Assembly: GCA_023417785.1 (NCBI GenBank)
Contig: JAEZEH010000184.1
Coordinates: 1-64,000, forward strand
Direction: 5' to 3'
DNA length: 64,000 nucleotides
Source of the DNA: Bacteroidota bacterium
GTDB lineage: Bacteria; Bacteroidota; Bacteroidia; Cytophagales; Cyclobacteriaceae
Part shown: piece by piece, positions 7,447 through 16,158 of the stretch
How the letters are laid out: each line of letters opens with the position of its first letter
How positions within the stretch are numbered: the first letter of the stretch is position 1
The notes under the pieces: generated by a model
What the model was told of the DNA's origin: nothing
The model's input: the letters and a program-made list of their open reading frames with translations, nothing else
The model's database searches: none
Made by a program: the position numbers and the translations under genes

Positions 7447-10404
7447 TTACTTCAAAGGACGAACGGGACCGGCATTTATTGCAAAATCGGTTACAATATA
7501 GGACGCCTCCTCCTGATCTACATAATCGAAAATGGATTTATAGATCACATCCTGAATGCGAGAACGAATATTGGCGTTTATTAGTTTGCTGTTCCTGTCA
7601 GGATATACACGGTTGGATAAAAAAACGTACACGAGGTTAAAACGCGGGTCGACCCAGATACAGGTGCCGGTAAACCCGGTGTGCCCATAGGTTTCCGGAG
7701 ACGCGTAAACCGATGTAGGGCCGTTTGTATCGCTTTGAAGCGGCTTATCCCATCCGATTCCGCGACGACTGGTGGCGTATTTTCTGGCTGTGAAAAGCCG
7801 AACTGTTTCAGGCTTGTAGTATTGGGTTCCACCATAATATCCTTCCTGAAGTAACATTTGCCCAAGCTTGCCCAGATCCGAAGCGGTTCCAAAAAGGCCC
7901 GCATGTCCGGCCACACCGCCCATCATGGCTGCACGTTCATCGTGCACGGTTCCCGATACAAAGGTCCGGCGATAGATCTTGTCGTCTTCAGTGGGGGCAA
8001 TATTCAACTTTTGAAAATAATCCAGCGGTGTAAACCGCATCGTTGAGGCGCCAAGGGGTTCATAGAAATTCTGCGTAACGAACTCGTCCAGCGGCTGATT
8101 CAAAAGGGTTTCCGCTACCCGTTGAAGGATCAAAAAGCCGAAATCACTGTACTTGTAAGGATAAGGTGTCCGTGGAGGTTTTGTGGTCATCTTCGAATTC
8201 ACAATCCACGACCACAGCGAATCGCGCAGCGCCAGCGAACCATAAAGATTTGTCGAAACCTGAAGTGGATATTCCTCACTTTTTACGCGGTTGTAATATT
8301 CCGGCAGGTAAAAAGTGTCTTTCATCGTTTGAGGATACAACTGGAGAAACGGCAAAAGCCCTGACTGATGTGTCAGCATGTCGATAAAAGTGATGTCCTT
8401 CTTGTTTGTCTTTTTTAGTTCAGGCAGGTAATGCGACACCTTCTTGTTGAGATCGATCATTCCGCGCTCATGCATAAACATGGCTGTCTGAAGCGTTGCA
8501 GCAACTTTTGTGATCGACGCCAGGTCGTAAATCGATTCTGAAGTCACCGGCATGGTCTTCTCATATGTGAGGTGCCCGAAAGACTTTTCGTAAATAACCT
8601 TGCCGTTTCGGGCTACAAAAACCTGGCAACCCGGAGTGGCTCCCATGCGAATGGCTTCGGCTGCGATGGAATCAATATTACGCAGCGTATAGGAATCCAT
8701 TGCAGCATCTTCGGGAATGGAATATGTAAGCCGGCTGAGAGAGGGCGTACGAACTCCCGTGCCGATATCAAGTTCGTCTGATGCCTTAAAAGGTAGTTTG
8801 CCTCTCGCCGAAAAACCACCGAAAATAACCTGAGGCGCCGCCTGAATGGCCTCATCCACGTGGGTGTAAGCGGTAAGAACGGTGGCGTGGCGGTGTGCAG
8901 ATGCCAGAAAGTCATGATGCCCGAAATCCAGGTAAACTACCTGAGGCTGGTTCTTTAGTTTCGAAAATATTGTGCTGAAACGATTAAGTTTTTCACCTGC
9001 TGTTTCAGGGAATATGCCGGTAAAAATAACATTGGCATCTTTCAATGCCCCAAGGAGTTTTTCTTCGTCGCGGGATTCATCCATCGATAAGAATGAAATG
9101 TTGACATACTTTTTCAGTTGTTGGTACAGGCTGAAGTCTGCATCACCCGACCCGGCGAGGTAGGCAAAGTTCCGACCTTCGAGAATATGGATAGGCAATA
9201 CTCCGTCTTCATTGCGAAGGACCGTCACCGCGGATTGATAGAGTTTCTTGTTGAGGGCGACAGCTTTCGGGTGATTTAGTTTCCGGTTGAGGTTATCGGT
9301 AGACAACACACGCTTCTGCCAGAGTCCGGATTCGAATTTGGCTTCGAGAATCTTTCTCGCCGTGTTATCAAGCTGTCGCTCATAGTCTCCTTCTTTCTTG
9401 ATGACTCTTTTAATCTTCCGGATTGCGGCAGCGATTCCGGCAGGATTCATTAGAACATCGTTTCCCGTCTGGAAGGCAAACAACTCAACATCGCCGCTCT
9501 TGTCGCCGCCCGAATTGGTCCCTATGGTGTTAATGTCAATAAAAGTCAGTCCATGAAAATCGAAGTTGTCTCTAAGCCATTCACCTGAGTAGAGAGCAGC
9601 TAAAACTCCGGGTGTGTAGGGTGACTTTTTCACCGAGGCCTCTTGCTGATAGTGTGCCGGGAACATCTGGGTTTCGGGGCTCACGCCTCTGAGCCCATTC
9701 AGAATCAATGCATGCGGGATGTCTTGAGCTGAGTCGGGCAGACTCGCTGTTTGTAACACAGGAATATCACGGCCATCACGAAGGGGAAGTGGGCGCAGCG
9801 GATAGTACCTCGCGCAACTGATTACGCCATTGTCCTGAAGGCCGCGCATTATCGCAAGGGACTTTCGCGCAATTACTTCATTACTTTCACCAAACGACTC
9901 TGAAACCGCAGAATGGCTCGCCGAATGTTCCACGCGTTTTGTGTCTGGCTTGAAAACAACATTGGTTCCAATTAACTTAAGATGATTTGCCATCACTGTT
10001 CCAAGACGGTAAAGCAGCGTATCGTTCTGGACGGCACCCAGAACTACGGCAGGAGGAAATACAATTGTGCTATCCAAAAGTGTCGAAAGGTCAGCCTGCT
10101 GGGCAATTAGCAACGGAACATCCGAAATACTCTGGAAATGATTTACCAGCGTAACTTGTCTGTGCGGCGCCATGTTCCTGAAGATCAAACCGCCTACTTC
10201 GTGACTTTTGATCCGGTTTTCTATTTCATGGATTGTGGCAGCGTCCACATCATCGCTCACGGGAACCATAAAGAGTTGACCGATTTTCGCGTTAGCGTCC
10301 AGGGTGTTGAATACGCTATCAACCCATTGACTTTTGGGTGACTGGGCATAGGTGATTTGAAGCAGGAAGACGAGAACCGAAAAGCAAAAAACTTTTTTTG
10401 ACAT
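7447..10404 (-). CDS. GH3-like domain fused to serine beta-lactamase-type hydrolase
   Basis: About 985 residues with a signal peptide (MSKKVFCFSVLVFLLQITYAQ). The first half is a glycoside hydrolase family 3 fold related to NagZ (AKIGQLFMVPV, FAFQTGNDVLMNP). The second half is a beta-lactamase/penicillin-binding-type serine hydrolase with SITK (SxxK), YSD and HTG. The fusion is common in Bacteroidota and suggests a periplasmic role in murein turnover. In the GH3 part the NagZ motif KHFPGHG aligns with RYYPLRP (residues 199-205), so the acid/base histidine is missing and glycosidase activity is doubtful. I chose the ATG at 10404 because it starts the signal peptide; the longer frame adds an unrelated stretch. 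bshA follows 12 bases downstream. Confidence 0.88.
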   Translation of the reverse strand: MSKKVFCFSVLVFLLQITYAQSPKSQWVDSVFNTLDANAKIGQLFMVPVSDDVDAATIHEIENRIKSHEVGGLIFRNMAPHRQVTLVNHFQSISDVPLLIAQQADLSTLLDSTIVFPPAVVLGAVQNDTLLYRLGTVMANHLKLIGTNVVFKPDTKRVEHSASHSAVSESFGESNEVIARKSLAIMRGLQDNGVISCARYYPLRPLPLRDGRDIPVLQTASLPDSAQDIPHALILNGLRGVSPETQMFPAHYQQEASVKKSPYTPGVLAALYSGEWLRDNFDFHGLTFIDINTIGTNSGGDKSGDVELFAFQTGNDVLMNPAGIAAAIRKIKRVIKKEGDYERQLDNTARKILEAKFESGLWQKRVLSTDNLNRKLNHPKAVALNKKLYQSAVTVLRNEDGVLPIHILEGRNFAYLAGSGDADFSLYQQLKKYVNISFLSMDESRDEEKLLGALKDANVIFTGIFPETAGEKLNRFSTIFSKLKNQPQVVYLDFGHHDFLASAHRHATVLTAYTHVDEAIQAAPQVIFGGFSARGKLPFKASDELDIGTGVRTPSLSRLTYSIPEDAAMDSYTLRNIDSIAAEAIRMGATPGCQVFVARNGKVIYEKSFGHLTYEKTMPVTSESIYDLASITKVAATLQTAMFMHERGMIDLNKKVSHYLPELKKTNKKDITFIDMLTHQSGLLPFLQLYPQTMKDTFYLPEYYNRVKSEEYPLQVSTNLYGSLALRDSLWSWIVNSKMTTKPPRTPYPYKYSDFGFLILQRVAETLLNQPLDEFVTQNFYEPLGASTMRFTPLDYFQKLNIAPTEDDKIYRRTFVSGTVHDERAAMMGGVAGHAGLFGTASDLGKLGQMLLQEGYYGGTQYYKPETVRLFTARKYATSRRGIGWDKPLQSDTNGPTSVYASPETYGHTGFTGTCIWVDPRFNLVYVFLSNRVYPDRNSKLINANIRSRIQDVIYKSIFDYVDQEEASYIVTDFAINAGPVRPLK

Positions 10405-10471
10405 CAACTGGTTAGGTTTAAAACATGAACGAACACCAACGCAAATTTGTCTCCAATGAGGCTCAAAAATC

Positions 10472-10501
10472 AAGCACATTACATGGTGAAGTGCTTTTTT
10501 T
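10472..10501. terminator. Terminator-like hairpin in a divergent gap
   Basis: AAGCAC (10472-10477) and GTGCTT (10491-10496) flank a 13-base loop and are followed by a T-run on the plus strand. No gene ends here: it lies between the divergent GH3/beta-lactamase gene and the gene at 10621. It might end an unseen short transcript or attenuate the minus-strand operon. The stem is only six bp, so it may be chance. Confidence 0.25.
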
Positions 10502-10620
10502 CGGAACATTACAGAGAATGCTGATAGGGCGATGTAGCAAAAGGCTTTCTTGAGCCGATGTGTCGGCAAATTTGATCTCGGTTCGTTGGATGGAGATTTC
10601 GATCAATTAATTTTACCGAT

Positions 10621-11031
10621 ATGAAGATACCCCAGTTTTTTTCAAAGACGCCCAGCCATAAGCGCTTCGCTTACCGGCCCCGTTTTTATAATCCTGATGA
10701 GGATGAAAGACTGGAGCGGGAAAGCCGTATCCGGCAGGAACTTGAAGCCGAAGGCAGACTTGCTGCGGAGAAGGCAGCTAAAGCCGACGAACTGCCGGAC
10801 AACGGGGCGAAATACCGTTCGAGAATATCCGGGTCCTTTAAAATGGCGAAAAAAACTGTAAATGTTCAGGCCGATCCGTCGGCGAATATGTTACGCCTGA
10901 TTATCCTCATGGTACTTGTGATCGGATTGATCGCTTACCTCCAATTTGGCAACATAGCTCTCTATGCCCTGGCGTTCGTGTTCATCCCGTTTTATTTCTA
11001 TCTGAAATTCCGCACACCGCCAAAAAAATAA
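10621..11031 (+). CDS. Small membrane protein of unknown function
   Basis: 136 residues. The first 90 are charged and soluble, with a Glu/Arg/Lys-rich helical stretch (about 25-55). The C-terminal part has two adjacent hydrophobic segments, about residues 91-107 and 111-126, followed by the basic tail KFRTPPKK. It is probably an inner-membrane protein with a cytoplasmic N-terminus. I do not recognise a named domain. It precedes mutL and the two rhomboid genes on the same strand, but the mutL promoter candidate in the 104-base gap suggests separate transcription. Confidence 0.7.
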   Translation: MKIPQFFSKTPSHKRFAYRPRFYNPDEDERLERESRIRQELEAEGRLAAEKAAKADELPDNGAKYRSRISGSFKMAKKTVNVQADPSANMLRLIILMVLVIGLIAYLQFGNIALYALAFVFIPFYFYLKFRTPPKK

Positions 11032-11079
11032 AATAACCAACCGGCCGGTGTAACAAAACGTGGTAAAGTCGTTTATTAG

Positions 11080-11129
11080 GGCAATTAATTGCCTTAGTGC
11101 TTTTAGATTTGTGCATCCGTAAAGGAGAA
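11080..11129 (+). promoter_or_regulatory. mutL upstream region: palindrome, -7 box and RBS
   Basis: GGCAATTAATTGCC (11080-11093) is a perfect 14-bp palindrome. TAGATTTG (11104-11111) matches the Bacteroidota -7 consensus TAnnTTTG. AAAGGAGAA (11121-11129) is a clear Shine-Dalgarno sequence seven bases before the ATG at 11136, one of the few in this window, and it fixes the mutL start. No good -33 TTG lies at standard spacing, so the promoter call is moderate. The palindrome lies where a regulator could act. Confidence 0.5.
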
Positions 11130-11135
11130 TTACAC

Positions 11136-12926
11136 ATGCCCGATAAAATCCAGCTATTACCCGATTCAATTGCCAACCAGATTGCAGCAGGTGAAGTTGT
11201 GCAACGACCGGCCTCTGCGGCAAAAGAACTGATAGAAAATTCGATCGACGCGGGTGCCACTAACATAAGATTGATCGTAAAGGATGCGGGCAAATCGCTG
11301 CTTCAGGTTATCGACGACGGCCAGGGAATGTCGGCCACCGACGCCCGGATGAGCCTTGAGCGCCATGCAACCTCCAAAATCAGGAAAGCCGAAGATCTTT
11401 TTACACTCCATACGATGGGTTTCCGCGGCGAAGCGCTCGCGTCGATCGCAGCGGTGGCCCAGGTTGAAATCAAGACCCGTCTCGCGGACGATGAACTTGG
11501 TACCCTGCTGGTGGTAGAAGGCTCGGATGTAAAAAAGCAGGAACCATCAGCCTGCGACAAGGGCACCAGCATTTGCGTCAAGAATTTGTTTTATAACATA
11601 CCGGCTCGCCGAAACTTTCTGAAGTCAAACCCCGTGGAACTTCGCCATATTATTGACGAATTTCAAAGACTCGCGCTGGCCAATCCGGAAATCACGTTTT
11701 CGCTGCTACAAACCGACGAACTGGTCTACGATCTTCCTCCGGGAAAGCTGAGCCAGCGGATCATAAACCTCTTTGGCAAAGGCTATCAACAGCAATTGGC
11801 GGTATGTCAGGAGGAAACCGATCTTGTCAAGGTTACGGGCTATGTCGGCAAACCGGACTTTGCGAAAAAAACGCGAGGTGAGCAGTTTCTTTTTGTGAAC
11901 CGCCGATTCATCCGAAGCAACTACCTGCATCATGCAATAATGAATGCGTTCGAGGGTTTGCTCAGCGAAAATAGCTTTCCTTTTTACGTTTTGTTCATTG
12001 AAATCGACCCGCGTCACATTGACGTGAACGTCCATCCAACCAAGACTGAAATCAAGTTTGACGATGAGCGGGCCGTTTACGCGGTGGTGCGAAGTGCGGT
12101 GCGGCAGGCGATTGGTAGCCATAACCTTGGTCCAGGCCTGGATTTCGACGCTGATGTGAACATTGTTGCCAAGCTTAACAACGCCGCCAACGCTTCCAAG
12201 GAGGTTTACTTTGACGAAAGATTCAGTACCGCCCTGCACCGATCGAATCAGGATAACTGGGAACGAATGTTTGAGGGTCTCGAGAATTCTAAGCTCGTTG
12301 AACAACCTTCGGAAACGCCGCCGGTGCAAACGATCAAGTTCGAGAGCTCTATCAACACCGTCGAGCAAACCCCGGTATTTCAGCTTCACAACCGGTTCAT
12401 CGTGAAACAAGTACGGTCCGGAATGATGATCGTTGACCAGCAGGCTGCCCACGAACGGATTCTATTTGAAAAGTTCACTGATCAGATGAAATCCAAATCA
12501 GCGCAAAGCCAGCAGAGCCTCTTCCCGCAAACCGTGTCGTTCTCGCCGGCAGATTTCGCACTGGTACTGGAAATGCAACAGGAAATTGAAGCGATTGGCT
12601 TTCGGTTTGAGATTTTTGGCAAGCATACACTTTTGGTAAACGGAACCCCGGCGAACCTTCCTTCCGGGCGGGAAAAGGATCTTTTTGAGGGCTTGATTGA
12701 ACAGTTCAAGATCAACCAATCGGAATTGGCCATACCGATCCTGGAAAACCTGGCCCGGTCCCTGGCAAAAAGAGCCGCGATCAAGTCTGGCCAGAAACTC
12801 GAAAAGGAAGAAATACAAAGTTTGCTCGACAAACTATTCGGCTGCAGCAATTCCAGTTATTCGCCGGATGGCACGGCCACTTACTTTATTTTGGAAATGA
12901 GCAAAATAGAAAGCTACTTTAAATAG
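11136..12926 (+). CDS. mutL: DNA mismatch repair protein MutL
   Basis: 596 residues, normal for MutL. The N-terminal GHKL ATPase is clear: ELIENSIDAGA (motif I, catalytic Glu and Mg-binding Asn), DDGQGM (II) and GFRGEALASIAAV (III). The C-terminal dimerisation domain carries DQQAAHERILFE from residue 434, the site of the metal-binding endonuclease motif DQHA(x)2E(x)4E with His replaced by Gln. The longer frame from 11097 is rejected because the strong Shine-Dalgarno at 11121 points to the ATG at 11136. It is followed by two rhomboid genes on the same strand. Confidence 0.97.
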   Translation: MPDKIQLLPDSIANQIAAGEVVQRPASAAKELIENSIDAGATNIRLIVKDAGKSLLQVIDDGQGMSATDARMSLERHATSKIRKAEDLFTLHTMGFRGEALASIAAVAQVEIKTRLADDELGTLLVVEGSDVKKQEPSACDKGTSICVKNLFYNIPARRNFLKSNPVELRHIIDEFQRLALANPEITFSLLQTDELVYDLPPGKLSQRIINLFGKGYQQQLAVCQEETDLVKVTGYVGKPDFAKKTRGEQFLFVNRRFIRSNYLHHAIMNAFEGLLSENSFPFYVLFIEIDPRHIDVNVHPTKTEIKFDDERAVYAVVRSAVRQAIGSHNLGPGLDFDADVNIVAKLNNAANASKEVYFDERFSTALHRSNQDNWERMFEGLENSKLVEQPSETPPVQTIKFESSINTVEQTPVFQLHNRFIVKQVRSGMMIVDQQAAHERILFEKFTDQMKSKSAQSQQSLFPQTVSFSPADFALVLEMQQEIEAIGFRFEIFGKHTLLVNGTPANLPSGREKDLFEGLIEQFKINQSELAIPILENLARSLAKRAAIKSGQKLEKEEIQSLLDKLFGCSNSSYSPDGTATYFILEMSKIESYFK

Positions 12927-12980
12927 ACTATTCCCGTAAAAGACACTGAAGTTGAACCCAGACGAATCTCACTTTTTCAT

Positions 12981-13628
12981 ATGCTAAGACTAACCCCCGT
13001 AGTTAAGAACCTCATCATCATAAACGTTATTGTCTTTATCGGAGGAATGATTGCCCCAAGGGCCGATTTTATAGAGGCGTGCATTGGCTACTCGGGGAGC
13101 GGAACCATGGATGTGATCTATGGGCGCCTCGCGATGTGGAATTCGAGAACCCCGTGTTGGCAGCCCTATCAGCTGTTTACTTATATGTTTGTTCACGGTG
13201 ACTTCATGCACCTGTTTTTCAATATGTTGGGGCTGGCCTTTATCGCCCCGATGCTGGAGTCATTCTGGGGACCTAAACGATTCACGACGTTCATTCTGGT
13301 GACGGGAATCGGTGCCGGAATCTTCCACCTTTTGATAGACAAATACGTCACCGGCGGGGCTCTCGGCTCCTATGGTACAATGGTTGGCGCCTCGGGTGCG
13401 CTCTATGGCGTACTAATGGGGTTTGGAATGCTTTTTCCAAATATGGAGATTATGCTTCTGATACCGCCGATTCCGATTAAGGCGAAATACCTCGTCGTTC
13501 TTTTAGGTGGCCTGACATTTTTGATGGACAGAAGTGGCCAGGTGGCGCACTTCACACACCTCGGCGGCGTTATTTTTGCATTTATACTAATTAAATATTG
13601 GGGACACTCGGGAGGGAGTTATTCATAA
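12981..13628 (+). CDS. Rhomboid family intramembrane serine protease (first copy)
   Basis: 215 residues with about six membrane spans. The catalytic dyad is present: Ser138 in GASGA and His193 in HFTHLGG. The L1-loop/TM2 region HLFFNMLGL matches the family H-x3-N motif. Rhomboids cleave transmembrane substrates inside the membrane; the substrate here is unknown. It starts 54 bases after mutL and ends three bases before the second rhomboid, so the pair is almost certainly cotranscribed. Confidence 0.92.
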   Translation: MLRLTPVVKNLIIINVIVFIGGMIAPRADFIEACIGYSGSGTMDVIYGRLAMWNSRTPCWQPYQLFTYMFVHGDFMHLFFNMLGLAFIAPMLESFWGPKRFTTFILVTGIGAGIFHLLIDKYVTGGALGSYGTMVGASGALYGVLMGFGMLFPNMEIMLLIPPIPIKAKYLVVLLGGLTFLMDRSGQVAHFTHLGGVIFAFILIKYWGHSGGSYS

Positions 13629-13631
13629 GAT

Positions 13632-14522
13632 ATGTTCGACGATTTTAAAAACGCATTCTCGCGTTACAACAATGCACATGTTCAACTGATATTGATCAAT
13701 GTGGCGATTTTTCTCGCCTTGGCGCTGCTACGGATTCCCAGCGAGATACTCAGCCTTGACAATTTTTTCTACATGATTTATGAGCAGTTTTCCATTCCAC
13801 CGACGTTTGGAGAATTTCTCACCCGGCCCTGGACCATTTTGACTTATGCCTTTGCACACGATTTAAGCGGGATCCTGCACATCCTTTTCAATATGCTCAT
13901 CCTTTACTGGTTTGGGCGAATTTTTGTCGAATACCTGGGTAGTGATAAACTTATTGCGGTGTATGTACTCGGAGCCATTGCCGGAGCAGTATTTTACCTC
14001 CTTGCCTATAACACCATTCCGTTTTATATGGAGAGAACACCATCCGGAATGGTTGGCGCCTCGGCAGCGGTGCTGGCCATTGTGGTAGCAACGGCCACGC
14101 TTTTACCCGACTATACTATATTCCTGCTTCTGCTTGGGCCTGTTCGAATCAAATACATCGCAGGATTTATCGTCATTGTCTCATACATCGGCTCGACGGG
14201 CTCAAACGCCGGGGGGAATATTGCCCACCTTGGTGGCGCTTTGATGGGGTTTCTGTATACAAAACAATTACAAGCCGGCGTAAACTGGGGTTCGTGGGTC
14301 ACGGCCACGATTGACTGGATAAAAAGTCTGTTCAGGAAAAAGCCAAAAGTAAAGGTAAGTTACCGCAATGAGCAGTACCAGGAGTACAAGAAGGCTTCGA
14401 AACCCACTTCAGGAATCAGTCAGGCTGAGATTGATGCTATCCTTGACAAGATCTCCGCCGGAGGATACGAAAGCCTGACCAAAGACGAAAAGGAGAAACT
14501 GTTCAACGCCAGCAAGAAATAG
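13632..14522 (+). CDS. Rhomboid family intramembrane serine protease (second copy)
   Basis: 296 residues. Catalytic Ser144 lies in GASAA and His199 in AHLGG; the H-x3-N segment is HILFNMLILYW. After the membrane core it carries a cytoplasmic tail of about 80 residues with basic KKPKVKV and an acidic helical end (SQAEIDAILDKISAGGYESLTKDEKEKLF), a short helical motif often seen at the C-terminus of Bacteroidota rhomboids. It differs from the upstream copy in length and tail, which suggests separate substrates. Its stop lies one base from the convergent rlmN stop. Confidence 0.92.
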   Translation: MFDDFKNAFSRYNNAHVQLILINVAIFLALALLRIPSEILSLDNFFYMIYEQFSIPPTFGEFLTRPWTILTYAFAHDLSGILHILFNMLILYWFGRIFVEYLGSDKLIAVYVLGAIAGAVFYLLAYNTIPFYMERTPSGMVGASAAVLAIVVATATLLPDYTIFLLLLGPVRIKYIAGFIVIVSYIGSTGSNAGGNIAHLGGALMGFLYTKQLQAGVNWGSWVTATIDWIKSLFRKKPKVKVSYRNEQYQEYKKASKPTSGISQAEIDAILDKISAGGYESLTKDEKEKLFNASKK

Positions 14523-14523
14523 C

Positions 14524-15570
14524 TCAGCTCTTGTTTGCGAGCTGTCCACAGGCTGCGTCGATGTCCTTGCCCCGGCTTTTGCGAATGCGTGTGGTGATGC
14601 CGTGGCTTTCAAGCAAATCCATGTACATATTTAGTGCACTGTCGGAAGCCTGCTGAAACTTACCATCATCAATCGGATTGTATTCGATCAGGTTAACCTT
14701 GGATGGAATTACTTTACAGAATTTCAACAACGCCTGCGCATCTTCCTCCGAATCATTAATGCCTTTCCATACGACGTATTCGTAGGTGACCTTTTTCTTT
14801 GTCTTCTGATACCAGTAACGCAACGCGTCGGCAAGCTCATCCAGCGAATTGGTATCGTTGATCGGCATAATTGATGACCTTGTTTTGTCGATGGCCGAGT
14901 GCAGCGAAACTGCAAGATTGAATTTCACGTTGTCATCGGCCATTTTCATGATCATTTTGGCTATGCCTACCGTGGAAACAGTGATCCGTTTCGATGCCAT
15001 ATTCAAGCCTTTCTGGGAGGTGATCTTTTCAATGGCAGAGACAACGTTATTGTAGTTCAGCAAAGGTTCGCCCATTCCCATAAAAACGATATTGGTCAGG
15101 GGTCTTCCAAAAAAGAGTTCCGCCTGTTCCTTGATCGCTACTACCTGGTCGTAAATTTCGTCGGGCGAAAGGTTTCGCTGTCGCTTCAGCCGGGCCGTTG
15201 CGCAGAATTGACACGCCAGGCTACAACCCACCTGCGAAGAGACGCAAGCCGTAATACGTTTTTCAGTGGGAATCAACACTGACTCGACAATCAGGCCATC
15301 GTGAAGGGTTACAGCGTTTTTTATGGTGCCGTCGCCACTGCGTTGCATATGGTCGACCTTAATATGGCGGATCGTGAAATGGGCTTTCAGCTGCTCACGC
15401 AATTCCACCGAGAGGTTCGTCATGTGATCAAAGTCCTTTACGGCTTTATTCCATAACCAGTCGTACACCTGCTGGGCGCGGAACGGCTTTTCCCCATGTT
15501 CGATGAAAAATTGCTTGAGCTCGTCAAGTTTTAAAGTCCGGATGTCTCTTTTCGTTGTCGTTTCCACCAT
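14524..15570 (-). CDS. rlmN: 23S rRNA (adenine-2503-C2)-methyltransferase
   Basis: 348-residue radical SAM enzyme that methylates A2503 of 23S rRNA and, by family, A37 of some tRNAs. The 4Fe-4S cluster motif CxxxCxxC is CSLACQFC at residues 116-123. The segments FMGMGEPLLN and ITVSTVGIA are typical, and a C-terminal Cys (near AACGQL) is the methyl-carrying residue expected of the family. The ATG at 15570 is preceded almost directly by a -7 box (15573-15580), which would give a leaderless or near-leaderless mRNA. Confidence 0.96.
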   Translation of the reverse strand: MVETTTKRDIRTLKLDELKQFFIEHGEKPFRAQQVYDWLWNKAVKDFDHMTNLSVELREQLKAHFTIRHIKVDHMQRSGDGTIKNAVTLHDGLIVESVLIPTEKRITACVSSQVGCSLACQFCATARLKRQRNLSPDEIYDQVVAIKEQAELFFGRPLTNIVFMGMGEPLLNYNNVVSAIEKITSQKGLNMASKRITVSTVGIAKMIMKMADDNVKFNLAVSLHSAIDKTRSSIMPINDTNSLDELADALRYWYQKTKKKVTYEYVVWKGINDSEEDAQALLKFCKVIPSKVNLIEYNPIDDGKFQQASDSALNMYMDLLESHGITTRIRKSRGKDIDAACGQLANKS

Positions 15571-15572
15571 CA

Positions 15573-15580
15573 CAAAGGTA
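15573..15580 (-). promoter_or_regulatory. Candidate rlmN -7 promoter element
   Basis: On the minus strand the bases read TACCTTTG, an exact TAnnTTTG match, and end two bases before the rlmN ATG. Transcription starting a few bases downstream would begin at or next to the start codon. No perfect -33 TTG is seen at the standard distance; a TTTCG lies about 19 bases upstream of the box. Confidence 0.4.
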
Positions 15581-15617
15581 TAGACTCAACCTAAAACGGC
15601 GAAATTTCATTCCCGTC

Positions 15618-16040
15618 CTATTCAATTTTCACAAACACCTTGGTTTCGCAGGCGCGGGCACTGTTTGAGATAATTAGTGAGTCAGCCGACAACTGTTCTA
15701 CGGTGAAAGTTTCAATGATGGTCTTGGATCGCTTGTCGAGAATGTAAAGGGCGTCGCCGGTGTATTTGTAAAGCAACGCCTTCGAATTATAGGATTTACG
15801 ACTGTTGATGATTTTTGTACTTTCCACGGCAGTGTTGTTATCCTTCAAATGCAGGATCTGGCGGCCGGGGGACGACATGGATTTCATTTCAGCGGCAAGA
15901 TCGTCGTCGTCCTGATCGTAGATGTCATCTTCCACGCAGGTGCTTTGCCTGGATAGCTGCCATTTTCCTACAATCGACTGGGCTACCGAAATCGATATCA
16001 GCGAAAGCATAAACAGTCCGGATAGCAGTAGTTTTTTCAT
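15618..16040 (-). CDS. Secreted lipocalin-like protein
   Basis: 140 residues with a clear signal peptide (MKKLLLSGLFMLSLISISVAQ). The mature part begins IVGKWQLS, the GxW start typical of lipocalin-like beta-barrel domains in Bacteroidota. An acidic loop (EDDIYDQDDDD) follows, then alternating strands. Two cysteines (near residues 35 and 132) could form a disulfide. It lies upstream of rlmN on the same strand, but the gap contains the rlmN -7 box. The ligand is unknown. Confidence 0.65.
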   Translation of the reverse strand: MKKLLLSGLFMLSLISISVAQSIVGKWQLSRQSTCVEDDIYDQDDDDLAAEMKSMSSPGRQILHLKDNNTAVESTKIINSRKSYNSKALLYKYTGDALYILDKRSKTIIETFTVEQLSADSLIISNSARACETKVFVKIE

Positions 16041-16158
16041 ACGCCGAAACTTTTAACAAGTTACTCAAAAAATGATCCACATAATATTTGCTTACGGGTA
16101 ATCACGCTTTTTTTGAAAACTCACATTAATAGCCGAAATTTTCGCGCTCTTTAGTGTT

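Noticed and set aside
11706..12452. Long open frame (248 codons) on the minus strand opposite mutL
   Set aside because: It lies wholly inside mutL, whose motifs are unmistakable, and its translation shows no recognisable domain. It is a shadow of the GC-skewed codon use.
14525..14544. CAGCTC/GAGCTG hairpin as a terminator between the rhomboid and rlmN genes
   Set aside because: No T-run follows and it lies inside the rlmN coding end, so termination there is not supported.
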